A stretch of DNA of 9,132 nucleotides from Acidimicrobiaceae bacterium (GCA_947486675.1 CANKUF010000017.1:1-9132), one strand, 5' to 3'. Counted from the first letter of the stretch, positions 1 through 7,422 are shown. Numbers and translations: made by a program. The notes: a model not told the origin generated them from the sequence alone.

Positions 1-651
1 GGAAAACGTGATGCAGTTCCTGGACGTGTGCACCTCAATCGAATTGAAGCAGACAAGCCTGGAATTTATGCGGGTCAGTGCACCGAATTCTGCGGACTCT
101 CACACGCCAACATGCGAATGGAAGCTGTTGCGCTGAGCAAAGCCGATTTTGCGAAGTGGGTGGCAAACCAATTGAAGCCGTATGCATCGCCTGCTGAAAA
201 CACAATTGCCAAAGAAGGCGAAACAGTGTTTATGAATCAGTGTGTGCGTTGCCACCAAGTGAACGGCATGAAGCGTGCAGATGGAACTCCCGTAATTGCA
301 GCCCCAGATGAAAACATGGTTTCAGGTGCTGCACCAAACTTGTCGCACCTCATGAGCCGCAACACCTTTGCAGGTGCAACATTTGATTTGCTCAATAAGT
401 CGTGCCGCGAAGATGTATGGGGTGCGGAATCCGAGTCGTTCGGTGCCAAATACCTGAGTGGCGTGAGCGAAGAATGTTTAAATCAGAAAGATTTGCGTGG
501 CTGGTTGCGCAATGCTCCAGAAATGAAGCCGATGTATGCAAACCCAGCACTGTTGACCAGTACTGGTGGCAAGTACCGCGGTATGCCAAACCTCGGACTC
601 ACAGAAGCCGATATTGAAAAACTTGTTGCCTACCTGTTGACGCTGAAGTAA
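1..651 (+). CDS. ctaC: Cytochrome c oxidase subunit II with fused cytochrome c domain (caa3 type), 5'-partial
   Basis: The reading frame is open from base 1, so the N-terminal membrane hairpin and most of the cupredoxin fold lie outside the window; 216 residues are visible. Residues 27-38 (CTEFCGLSHANM) are the CuA ligand segment, with Cys27, Glu29, Cys31, His35 and Met38 as expected for the binuclear copper site that accepts electrons. A linker then leads to a class I cytochrome c domain: haem attachment motif CVRCH at 81-85, and probable axial Met195 in RGMPNLGL near the C-terminus, ending in a typical helix (residues 198-216). The protein should sit on the outer face of the membrane and pass electrons from haem c through CuA to subunit I. 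Oddly, the haem domain has an insertion at about 130-162 containing two extra cysteines, Cys135 and Cys159. It is the first visible gene of the oxidase operon, 12 nt before ctaD. Identification is very secure. Confidence 0.96.
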   Translation, partial: GKRDAVPGRVHLNRIEADKPGIYAGQCTEFCGLSHANMRMEAVALSKADFAKWVANQLKPYASPAENTIAKEGETVFMNQCVRCHQVNGMKRADGTPVIAAPDENMVSGAAPNLSHLMSRNTFAGATFDLLNKSCREDVWGAESESFGAKYLSGVSEECLNQKDLRGWLRNAPEMKPMYANPALLTSTGGKYRGMPNLGLTEADIEKLVAYLLTLK

Positions 652-653
652 TT

Positions 654-660
654 AGGGAGA
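654..660 (+). promoter_or_regulatory. Shine-Dalgarno site of ctaD
   Basis: AGGGAGA lies in the 12-nt gap between the ctaC stop and the ctaD ATG at 664. It is the best purine-rich match among the oxidase genes, though the 3-nt spacer after it is tight. It supports ATG 664 as the start of the catalytic subunit. Confidence 0.6.
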
Positions 661-663
661 ATC

Positions 664-2640
664 ATGACCAATATCGAGCGTCCTACCTCAGCTAGCGAAG
701 TCGCTGCAGTTGCAACACCGAGCACGTCGCTGGGTGCACTAAAGCGACCAGTTGCATCAACTGGTTGGAAGTCGTGGTTGTTCACGGTGGACCACAAAAA
801 GCTCGGCATTATGTATTCTGCTGCAGCTCTGTTCTTCTTCATCGTTGGAGGACTCGAAGCGGTTCTTATTCGACTGCAACTTGCTGCGCCAAACGGCAAG
901 ATTTTGAATGCAGATTTGTACAACCAAATGTTCACCATGCACGCCACAACAATGGTGTTCTTATTCGTTATGCCAATGGCGGCAGGTCTTGCAAACTATT
1001 TCATTCCATTACAAATTGGTGCTCGCGACGTGGCGTTCCCTCGCATTAACGCATTCAGTTTCTGGGCGTTTCTGTTTGGTGGAATATTTCTGAACCTGGC
1101 GTGGTTCCTTGGTGGAGCAGCAGATGGTGGATGGTTCATGTATGCACCGAACTCTGGTCCAGTTTTCTCACCAAGTCACGGAGTTGACTTCTGGGCGCTT
1201 GGACTTCAGATCACCGGTATCGCATCACTTGCTGGCGCAGTAAACCTCATTACCACCGTGCTCAACATGCGCGCACCCGGAATGAAGTTGATGCGCATGC
1301 CAATCTTCACATGGATGCAGTTGGTGGTGCAGTTCCTCCTCTTGTTTGCAGTGCCGGTTATTACCGTTGCGTTGTTCTTGCTTTCATTCCAGCGCAACTT
1401 CGGTGCAACTTTCTTCGACGTTTCTGCGGGCGCAGACCCATTGCTCTGGCAGCACTTGTTCTGGATTTTCGGACACCCTGAGGTGTACATCTTGATCTTG
1501 CCTAGCTTCGGTGTTATTTCTGAAGTGTTGCCAGTGTTTTCTCGCAAACCGCTATTCGGTTATCCGTTTGTGGTGTTCTCGGGTGCAGCAATCGGATTCG
1601 TGGGTTGGGGTGTGTGGGCTCACCACATGTTCGCTTCCGGACTCGGACCAGTATCTGTTGCGGTGTTCTCCATTTCAACAATGGCGATCGCTGTGCCGAC
1701 AGGTGTGAAGATCGTCAACTGGACGATGACGATTTGGGGCGGCAAACTCCAGTTCACGGTTGCCATGAAGTTCGCCGTTGGTCTCATTGTGTTGTTCACC
1801 ATTGGTGGATTGTCCGGAGTGACGCACTCAGTTGCCCCATCGGACACACAACAAACTGACACGTACTACATCGTTGCGCACTTCCACTACGTACTATTTG
1901 GTGGAGCGATCTTTGGTTTGTTCTCTGGCTTCTATTACTGGTGGCCAAAAGTGTTTGGCAAGTTGCTGAATGAAAAATTGGGTACCTGGAACTTCTGGAT
2001 GATGGTGATTGGTATGAACATGACGTTCGGACCGATGCACATTCTTGGATTGCAAGGTCAGCCACGTCGTATGTACCAGTGGACAGAAGCACGTGCGGGT
2101 GAAGGCTTCTTTAACTTTGGCTTCTGGAACATGTTTGCTTCGATCGGTTCACTCGTGCTTACCACCGGCGTGTTGTTGTTCCTTATCAACATCGTGATCA
2201 CCGCCCGCAACGGCAAGGTTTCACCACTCGACCCGTGGGATGCTCGCAGTTTGGAGTGGATGACAACGAACCCGCCGAAGGAACACAACTTCGACAGCAT
2301 TCCTACGATTTCGCACCTTGACGAATTCTTCCACCGCAAGTATGAAGAAGATGCAAATGGTCAGATGGTGAAAGTAAAAACTGCAGAACAAGTTTTGAAA
2401 GAGCTTGAAGACAACGCTGATGCGCACATTCACATGCCGTCACCTTCGTATTGGCCAATCGTTCTTGCTGCCGGCTTGCCGGTCATTGCATTTGGCATGA
2501 TCTATTCCATTCCAATCGCAATTTTTGGTGGTGTGATTGTGTTGTTCGGTTGCTACGGATGGGCCATTGAACCATCCACAGCACCTGATGACGATTTCGA
2601 CCCACCGGCAACAACAAAGGATGTGGTTCACGTTGGCTGA
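664..2640 (+). CDS. ctaD: Cytochrome c oxidase subunit I (haem-copper oxidase, type A1) with C-terminal extension
   Basis: Catalytic subunit of a proton-pumping terminal oxidase, 658 residues, integral membrane. All key residues are visible. His93 (in MHATTM) and His408 are the likely low-spin haem ligands, and His406 the high-spin haem ligand (AHFHY, 405-409). CuB ligands are His271 (GHPEVY, 270-275), His320 and His321. Tyr275 is the tyrosine cross-linked to a CuB histidine in this family. Glu273 marks a type A1 oxidase with a complete D-channel; Asp122 (ARDVAFPRIN) is the channel entrance and Lys349 (PTGVK) is the K-channel lysine. After the usual 12-helix core comes a charged loop and then a further hydrophobic stretch at about 597-640, enough for two helices. 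In Bacillus and Thermus caa3 oxidases these helices are the first two of subunit III moved onto subunit I, which fits the short ctaE that follows. ATG 664 has a good ribosome site. The 3' end overlaps ctaE. Confidence 0.98.
   Translation: MTNIERPTSASEVAAVATPSTSLGALKRPVASTGWKSWLFTVDHKKLGIMYSAAALFFFIVGGLEAVLIRLQLAAPNGKILNADLYNQMFTMHATTMVFLFVMPMAAGLANYFIPLQIGARDVAFPRINAFSFWAFLFGGIFLNLAWFLGGAADGGWFMYAPNSGPVFSPSHGVDFWALGLQITGIASLAGAVNLITTVLNMRAPGMKLMRMPIFTWMQLVVQFLLLFAVPVITVALFLLSFQRNFGATFFDVSAGADPLLWQHLFWIFGHPEVYILILPSFGVISEVLPVFSRKPLFGYPFVVFSGAAIGFVGWGVWAHHMFASGLGPVSVAVFSISTMAIAVPTGVKIVNWTMTIWGGKLQFTVAMKFAVGLIVLFTIGGLSGVTHSVAPSDTQQTDTYYIVAHFHYVLFGGAIFGLFSGFYYWWPKVFGKLLNEKLGTWNFWMMVIGMNMTFGPMHILGLQGQPRRMYQWTEARAGEGFFNFGFWNMFASIGSLVLTTGVLLFLINIVITARNGKVSPLDPWDARSLEWMTTNPPKEHNFDSIPTISHLDEFFHRKYEEDANGQMVKVKTAEQVLKELEDNADAHIHMPSPSYWPIVLAAGLPVIAFGMIYSIPIAIFGGVIVLFGCYGWAIEPSTAPDDDFDPPATTKDVVHVG
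2616..2621 (+). promoter_or_regulatory. Shine-Dalgarno site that favours a TTG start for ctaE
   Basis: AAAGGA lies inside the end of ctaD. It directly abuts the in-frame ATG at 2621, so it cannot serve that codon, but it stands 11 nt before the in-frame TTG at 2633. This is why TTG 2633 is preferred as the start of ctaE. Confidence 0.45.
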
Positions 2641-3253
2641 GCACGCGGTATTGACAGCAGATAGCCACGCAGATTCGCATGGCGGGGCACATACGAGCAC
2701 TGGTTTGTCGAACAACAAGCTGGGCATGTGGTTGTTCCTTGGTTCAGAGTGCTTGCTGTTTGGTGGTCTGATTTCGACCTACATGCTGTATCGCGGTCGC
2801 GTGGGTGAAGGTCCACGTCCTTCACAAGTATTTGATATTCCGTTCACTTCGGTCAGTAGCTTCGTTTTGTTGATGAGTTCACTCACCATGGTGCTTGCTG
2901 TGTCAGCGGCACACAAGGGTGATGATCGCAACACCTACCTGTGGACCACGATTACGGCTCTTCTTGGAGCCACTTTCGTTGGCGGTCAGGTCTATGAATT
3001 CACGGCGTTTTACAACGAGGGAATGGGCTTCACAACCAGTCTCTTCTCGTCAAGCTTCTACGTGCTCACTGGCTTTCACGGAGTTCACGTCACCGTAGGA
3101 ATCATCATGCTGATGTCCATCGTTGGCATTATGAAGCGTTCAAAAGTGCCTGGTAGCAAGTCCGAAACAGTAGAAATGATCGGCCTGTATTGGCACTTCG
3201 TGGACGTTGTTTGGATCATCATTTTCACACTCATCTACCTCATCCCGGCCTGA
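2633..3253 (+). CDS. ctaE: Cytochrome c oxidase subunit III, short five-helix form
   Basis: Accessory membrane subunit bound to subunit I, about 206 residues. Family signatures are visible: KLGMWLFLGSECLLFGGL at the start of the first helix with its conserved Glu, GFHGVHVTVG near the fourth helix, and YWHFVDVVWI in the last helix. Roughly five hydrophobic segments can be counted, against seven in the mitochondrial form; the two missing helices match the extra ones at the end of CtaD. The short N-terminus is rich in His and Asp, with ADSH in tandem (ADSHADSH), encoded by an imperfect 12-nt DNA duplication near 2659-2682. The start is ambiguous: TTG 2633 (8-nt overlap with ctaD, AAAGGA upstream) is preferred over ATG 2621 (20-nt overlap, no spaced ribosome site, adds MWFT). 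Either way it is translationally linked to ctaD. Function is certain, the start is not. Confidence 0.93.
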   Translation: MAEHAVLTADSHADSHGGAHTSTGLSNNKLGMWLFLGSECLLFGGLISTYMLYRGRVGEGPRPSQVFDIPFTSVSSFVLLMSSLTMVLAVSAAHKGDDRNTYLWTTITALLGATFVGGQVYEFTAFYNEGMGFTTSLFSSSFYVLTGFHGVHVTVGIIMLMSIVGIMKRSKVPGSKSETVEMIGLYWHFVDVVWIIIFTLIYLIPA

Positions 3254-3255
3254 TC

Positions 3256-3555
3256 ATGACAACTGAAATTCATACAACAACAGAACACGGCATGTCGAAT
3301 GCGGGTTATGTTCGCATAGCTGCAATCCTTGCTGCGATTACCGCGCTCGAAGTAGCCACCTACTACATCGATCTCGGCGCATTGTTCTTGCCATCTCTTT
3401 TAATCATGATGGCAGTGAAGTTTTATATTGTGGTGAGCTTTTTCATGCACCTCAGGTACGAAAGCAAACTGTTCTCGTGGGTGTTTTACGCAGGTTTGTT
3501 TTTGGCAATGACTGTGTACGGAATTTTCCTCGCAACTTTCCACTTCTTCTCATAA
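3256..3555 (+). CDS. ctaF: Cytochrome c oxidase subunit IV (prokaryotic COX4 family)
   Basis: A small membrane protein of 99 residues with three hydrophobic segments at about 18-36, 42-63 and 70-98. The second segment ends in VKFYIVVSFFMHLRYES, the typical signature of the prokaryotic subunit IV family found in Bacillus-type caa3 and related quinol oxidases. It probably stabilises the complex rather than carrying cofactors. ATG 3256 lies 2 nt after the ctaE stop with no clear ribosome site, suggesting translational coupling. The frame is open further upstream inside ctaE, but that extension is not family-like. This family differs from the PF12270-type subunit IV of mycobacteria, so the operon is Bacillus/Thermus-like rather than mycobacterial in design. 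Confidence 0.9.
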   Translation: MTTEIHTTTEHGMSNAGYVRIAAILAAITALEVATYYIDLGALFLPSLLIMMAVKFYIVVSFFMHLRYESKLFSWVFYAGLFLAMTVYGIFLATFHFFS

Positions 3556-3564
3556 CTTGAAAAT

Positions 3565-4416
3565 GTGAATGGCGAACCACGTATGTTCGCTTCCGTAAAT
3601 CCTGATCCGTGGAGGTTTCAACTCCACATTGAAGTGTGGGTGTTGGTCATCGCGGTCGTTGCGAGTTATATCTATGCAATTCGGGTCATTGGGCCCCGCG
3701 TAGTTACTGATGGCAAGGTCATCACACGAAAACAACTGTGGGCTTTCATCGGTGGGGCACTATTGCTGTGGCTGGCTTCAGATTGGCCCGTGCATGACAT
3801 TTCGGAAGAGTATTTGTATTCGATGCACATGTTCCAGCACATGTTGTATTCATATTTCATGCCAGCACTGATGCTGATTGCGACACCGAAGTGGCTTTAC
3901 GATCTCATTTTTGCCAGTGATCGTTCACGCAGAGTGATCAACTTTTTAACGAAGCCGGTAATTGCTGGAGTGTTGTTTAACTGCGTGATCATGATCACCC
4001 ATATTCCTCAGATGGTGAACAGAAGTGTGTCAAATGGACCACTTCATTATTTGCTACACATCCTCGTTGTGACATCTGCATTGTTGATGTGGTCCCCAAT
4101 TTGTGGTCCTGATCGTTCGCGTCACTTGGGGTATGGCGGAAAGATGATTTATCTCTTTCTTATGTCGATAGTGCCCACGGTCCCTTCGGCGTGGCTTACG
4201 TTTGCCGAGGGTGCCGTGTACAAGCACTACGACATTGCTGTTCGTGTGTGGGGGATGTCAGTGACAACCGATCAGCAGCTTGCAGGCGCGATTATGAAAC
4301 TTGGCGGATCAATCTTTCTATGGACAGTTGTAGTGGTGGTCTTCTTCAGGAGATTTATTGGGAATTTCTTTGCAGAGGCAAATTATGCAGCCAAGGACCA
4401 GGGCAAGCAGAAGTAA
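3565..4416 (+). CDS. ctaG: Cytochrome c oxidase assembly factor CtaG (caa3_CtaG family)
   Basis: A polytopic membrane protein of 283 residues. In Bacillus, CtaG is needed for formation of active caa3 oxidase, probably at the copper-delivery step; it is unrelated to the Cox11-type CtaG of proteobacteria. Family features visible are an N-terminal DPWRFQLHIEVW segment before the first helix, a histidine- and methionine-rich helix (SMHMFQHMLYSYFMP, with His88 and His92), HYLLHILVV, WSPICGPDR, and the C-terminal DQQLAGAIMKLGG segment. The His/Met residues are plausible copper contacts, which is inference. The start is uncertain: GTG 3565, 9 nt after ctaF, is used here; ATG 3583 would give a product six residues shorter and still keep the family N-terminus. 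Neither has a strong ribosome site. It is the last gene of the oxidase operon, and its stop directly abuts the stop of the convergent permease gene. Confidence 0.93.
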   Translation: MNGEPRMFASVNPDPWRFQLHIEVWVLVIAVVASYIYAIRVIGPRVVTDGKVITRKQLWAFIGGALLLWLASDWPVHDISEEYLYSMHMFQHMLYSYFMPALMLIATPKWLYDLIFASDRSRRVINFLTKPVIAGVLFNCVIMITHIPQMVNRSVSNGPLHYLLHILVVTSALLMWSPICGPDRSRHLGYGGKMIYLFLMSIVPTVPSAWLTFAEGAVYKHYDIAVRVWGMSVTTDQQLAGAIMKLGGSIFLWTVVVVVFFRRFIGNFFAEANYAAKDQGKQK

Positions 4417-5142
4417 TTAGTTCCAGCGGAATAACTTGAATGCACACAGTTGTGCAGCAATTGCCCAGCACAACAAAACCACAAGTGATGATGCGCCGTG
4501 GATAGACGTTCCAGAAAAAACATCTCGCATCACATCGGCGAGGGCGCCCGATGGGGAAATTCGGCCCACCCAATGCAGCCATGTTGGAAACTCGTCGAGG
4601 GGGAACACGATTCCGCCAATCAAGAGCAACACTAAATACAGGGCATTCTGAGCTGCCAGGTTGATTTCACCACGCAGGCGTCCAGCAAGGGACAACCCGA
4701 TGCCAGAAAATGCAAGTGTTCCAAGTGCAATCGCTGCGATCAATTTGGCGATGTTGAACGCGCTGAGATCTGCGCCAAATGACACTGCAAGTGCAACAAG
4801 CAAAGTCACCTGCACAAGTTCAACCACAAGAACCGAGAGTGCCTTTGCCAGCACCAGCCTTGGAACCCCAAGAGGAGTTGCACCAAGGCGTTTCAGCACT
4901 AGGTATGAACGCTCGAATCCAGTGGCAATACCAAGACTGACCATGGCAGTCGACATGACTGCCAAGGCAACGATGCCTGGGAGCAAGAAGTTGACACTGC
5001 TCTGACCAGCCGTTGGAAGAATGTCTACATTGCTAAAAAACGCAAGCAGCAACACGGGAATACCGAGGATGAGCAACAACTGCTCACCATTACGCGCAAG
5101 CACACGTAGCTCGCAAGCCAATTGAACGCGCAGCAATTTCAT
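4417..5142 (-). CDS. ABC-2 type transporter permease (DrrB-like)
   Basis: A membrane protein of 241 residues with about six hydrophobic segments (near 21-38, 52-74, 103-124, 131-152, 165-182 and 214-235), the topology of ABC-2 exporter permeases. A conserved-looking stretch is at GIATGFERSYLVLKRLGATPLG (about 71-92), the cytoplasmic coupling region typical of DrrB/ABC2_membrane proteins, and SPSGALADVMRDVF before the last helix is also family-like. It pairs with the ATPase encoded just upstream: its ATG overlaps that gene's stop as ATGA, and a GGAG lies 8 nt before the ATG. The substrate cannot be read from sequence; relatives export drugs, lipids or polyketides, and in actinobacteria some lie beside oxidase or haem A genes. 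Its stop codon touches that of ctaG on the other strand. Confidence 0.9.
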   Translation of the reverse strand: MKLLRVQLACELRVLARNGEQLLLILGIPVLLLAFFSNVDILPTAGQSSVNFLLPGIVALAVMSTAMVSLGIATGFERSYLVLKRLGATPLGVPRLVLAKALSVLVVELVQVTLLVALAVSFGADLSAFNIAKLIAAIALGTLAFSGIGLSLAGRLRGEINLAAQNALYLVLLLIGGIVFPLDEFPTWLHWVGRISPSGALADVMRDVFSGTSIHGASSLVVLLCWAIAAQLCAFKLFRWN

Positions 5143-6068
5143 GATTGCGACTCCGCTGTCAGACGCCTAAAGACATCGTCTAAGCGTTGCGACCCGGCTC
5201 CAATGTCGCCAATATCAACGTTGTTCGCCTTGGCCCAGTCGGTGAGCTGAACAATGACTCGAGCATCGCTCGTACCGGCAACTGTGAATTCATGCAGTCG
5301 AGTTTGTTCTACTGGCAATCCAAGCGTTGTTGAAAGTGAATGGACGTCAACATGTGAATTCGACCTAAAACGAATTTCTTCACGCCCAGAACGCAGTTCA
5401 TCCAATGTGCCGGAGGCAACGATGTTGCCGCGATGGAAAATGAGCACGTCATCAGCAATGCGCTCTGCTTCGTCAAGTTCGTGTGTTGCAACAATGACGC
5501 AGCAACCACCGTCGCGTAATTCTCGAATGAGTAGGCGAACAAGGTCTCGACCATTCACATCAATCCCAGAAGTTGGTTCATCGAGGAAAACAACTTGGGG
5601 ACGAGCAGCAAGTGCCAGTGCTAACGACAGGCGTTGCTTCTCGCCACCAGACAACCTGCGATAGGTAGTGGAGGCTACAGATTGAAGCCCTACGCGTGAA
5701 ATGAGCGCATCAGCATCGACACCATTTCCATACAGTGCGCAATACTGCCGTACCAATTCTCCAACACGTGCAGATGGATAGATACCGCCTTCTTGCAGCA
5801 TGATTCCCATTTGCCGATTCAGCTGTTTGCGTTGCAAATATGGATTAAGACCGAGCACCTGAACTGAGCCTGCTGTTGGCGCAAGAAAGCCTTCGCAGGC
5901 TTCGATTGTGGAGGTCTTGCCGGCGCCATTGGGCCCGAGGATGACGGTGACGCGGCCAGGTTGAGCAGTGAATGAAACGTGGTCTACGGCGGTGACATTG
6001 CCGTAGTTGATGACGAGTTGCGAAACCGAAAGGCCAACACTCGTAGACGTATTCAACGCAGAACTCAC
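5139..6068 (-). CDS. ABC transporter ATP-binding protein (DrrA-like exporter)
   Basis: Cytoplasmic ATPase of 309 residues that should power export through the adjacent permease. The nucleotide-binding domain is complete: Walker A GPNGAGKTS at 45-53, Q-loop Gln92 (MLQEGG), signature LSGGE at 139-143, Walker B VVFLDEP at 159-165, D-loop SGID at 167-170 and H-loop His196 (ATH). After about residue 215 there is a C-terminal domain of some 90 residues, ending LDDVFRRLT, as in DrrA/CcmA-type subunits of ABC-2 exporters. The start is GTG 6068, which is weakly supported: no strong ribosome site is present, and a TTG four codons in is possible. It is the first gene of a two-gene operon and is divergent from serS. 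Family assignment is secure; the substrate is unknown. Confidence 0.94.
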   Translation of the reverse strand: MSSALNTSTSVGLSVSQLVINYGNVTAVDHVSFTAQPGRVTVILGPNGAGKTSTIEACEGFLAPTAGSVQVLGLNPYLQRKQLNRQMGIMLQEGGIYPSARVGELVRQYCALYGNGVDADALISRVGLQSVASTTYRRLSGGEKQRLSLALALAARPQVVFLDEPTSGIDVNGRDLVRLLIRELRDGGCCVIVATHELDEAERIADDVLIFHRGNIVASGTLDELRSGREEIRFRSNSHVDVHSLSTTLGLPVEQTRLHEFTVAGTSDARVIVQLTDWAKANNVDIGDIGAGSQRLDDVFRRLTAESQS

Positions 6069-6129
6069 GGTTCAACAGTACGCAAAGCAGGGCAGTGGCA
6101 CGGGATCACACGGCTAACCTTGTGTCACC
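6069..6129. promoter_or_regulatory. Divergent spacer between the ABC exporter operon and serS, probable promoters
   Basis: This 61-nt spacer is the longest non-coding stretch in the window and must hold, or lie close to, the start sites of both flanking operons. TAACCT at 6115-6120 could be a -10 element on the plus strand, placing a transcript start at or next to the serS GTG, so serS might be leaderless; no good -35 partner is seen. On the minus strand TACTGT (complement of 6074-6079) is a weak -10 candidate. No convincing operator or T-box-like leader fits in this length. The promoter calls are inference. Confidence 0.3.
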
Positions 6130-7422
6130 GTGATTGACATTCGTTACCTTCGCAGCGAACCCGACACCGTTCGAGAGCTGATGGCGCGCCGGAACAAGCC
6201 CGAATTGATTGGGTTGCTGGATGAGGCCCTGGGATTCGACGGCAGAATGCGCGAAATTACTGCTGAGCGTGACGCAATTCGCCAACAAGTTAATGAGTTA
6301 TCGAAGCAGGTCGGAACGCTTCGTCGCAATGGCGACGACAAAGCAGCCGAAGGTCTGCAGGCTGAGAGCAGGTCGCTTGGCGACAAGGAACAGTCCCTTG
6401 CAGCAGAGACCGATGAGGTGACGTCCAAACTCAAAGACGTATTACTGCGCCTTCCAAACATTCCACACGCTGATGTTGTGGTGGGAACTGATGATTCGCA
6501 AAACCCAACCATTACGGGACCAATAAATTTGCCAGCATCGTTTCCTGAGCATCAACGCATTGCTCACTGGGACACAGCGACAGCACTTGGCATTCTCGAC
6601 AATGAGCGCGCAGTAAAGATCAGTGGCGCAATGTTCACCATGCAGCGTGGTGCGGGGGCAACGCTTGCTCGCGCACTGTGTCAATACGCCCTAGATAGCA
6701 ATGCAGACGCATTCGAAGAAATTCGCCCGCCATCGCTCGTGAGTACAGCAACGTTGACTGCTACTGGTCAACTTCCTAAGTTTGCAGACGATGCGTATTC
6801 AATGAGCAAAGACGACCTGTGGTGTATCCCCACTGCAGAAGCACCATTGACATCCATTCATGCTGGTGAAGTACTTGCCGAAGCTGACTTGCCAATTCGA
6901 TACATGGCGCACTCGTCGTGCTATCGCCGCGAAGCGGGTTCTGCTGGCAGAGATACACGCGGCATGTTGCGCAGTCACGAGTTTGACAAAGTGGAAATTT
7001 TTTCGATTGCCACTCCAGAAGGTGCGCCGGCAATGTTGACCGAACTCATCACACGAGTAGAGCGCGTCATTGCCAACCTTGGGTTGCCCTATCGCATTAT
7101 CGAAATTTGCACAGGCGACATGGGTCAAAGTCATCACCGCAGTTTCGATATTGAGGTGTATGCACCTGGCTGCGATGCGTGGTTAGAGGTCAGTTCAATC
7201 AGTTGGTTTAGCGATTATCAGGCGCGCCGTGGCGACATTCGCATGAAGCGGACAGGTCAAAAGGGAACCGAGTTCGCACACACATTGAATGCATCTGCAC
7301 TTGCTGTTCCGCGCGTGTGGGCAGCGATTATGGAAAACTTCCGCCAAGCAGATGGCTCAGTTGCAATTCCTGCAGTGTTGCATCCATATATGCGCGGCAC
7401 AACAGTTATTCAAGCGAAATAG
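6130..7422 (+). CDS. serS: Seryl-tRNA synthetase
   Basis: Cytoplasmic class II aminoacyl-tRNA synthetase charging tRNA-Ser (and tRNA-Sec where present) with serine. At 430 residues it has normal bacterial length. The N-terminus starts with the family's MIDIRYLRSEPDTVRE, and residues about 28-102 form the charged coiled-coil arm that contacts the long variable arm of the tRNA. In the catalytic domain are the serine-binding TAE at 235-237, motif 2 with CYRREAGS at 264-271 (Arg266/Arg267, Glu268), RSHEFDKVE, and motif 3 from LNASALAVPR (386-395, Arg395) through MENFRQADGS to LHPYM. One conserved block is unusual: EVSSISWFSDYQARR (353-367) where most bacterial enzymes read SCSN or STSN before the DFQARR-like part. 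The start is GTG 6130, fixed by the conserved N-terminus; there is no clear ribosome site. pdxH follows after 5 nt. Confidence 0.96.
   Translation: MIDIRYLRSEPDTVRELMARRNKPELIGLLDEALGFDGRMREITAERDAIRQQVNELSKQVGTLRRNGDDKAAEGLQAESRSLGDKEQSLAAETDEVTSKLKDVLLRLPNIPHADVVVGTDDSQNPTITGPINLPASFPEHQRIAHWDTATALGILDNERAVKISGAMFTMQRGAGATLARALCQYALDSNADAFEEIRPPSLVSTATLTATGQLPKFADDAYSMSKDDLWCIPTAEAPLTSIHAGEVLAEADLPIRYMAHSSCYRREAGSAGRDTRGMLRSHEFDKVEIFSIATPEGAPAMLTELITRVERVIANLGLPYRIIEICTGDMGQSHHRSFDIEVYAPGCDAWLEVSSISWFSDYQARRGDIRMKRTGQKGTEFAHTLNASALAVPRVWAAIMENFRQADGSVAIPAVLHPYMRGTTVIQAK

Noticed and set aside
1206..1547. Long open frame antisense to ctaD, about 113 codons
   Set aside because: It lies fully opposite a certain gene, its translation has no family-like motif, and similar shadows occur opposite most genes here.
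4616..5005. Plus-strand open frames opposite the permease gene
   Set aside because: The minus-strand product has a clear ABC-2 permease topology and coupling to the ATPase; the plus-strand frames give low-complexity Ser/Ala/Thr/Arg-rich peptides typical of shadows.
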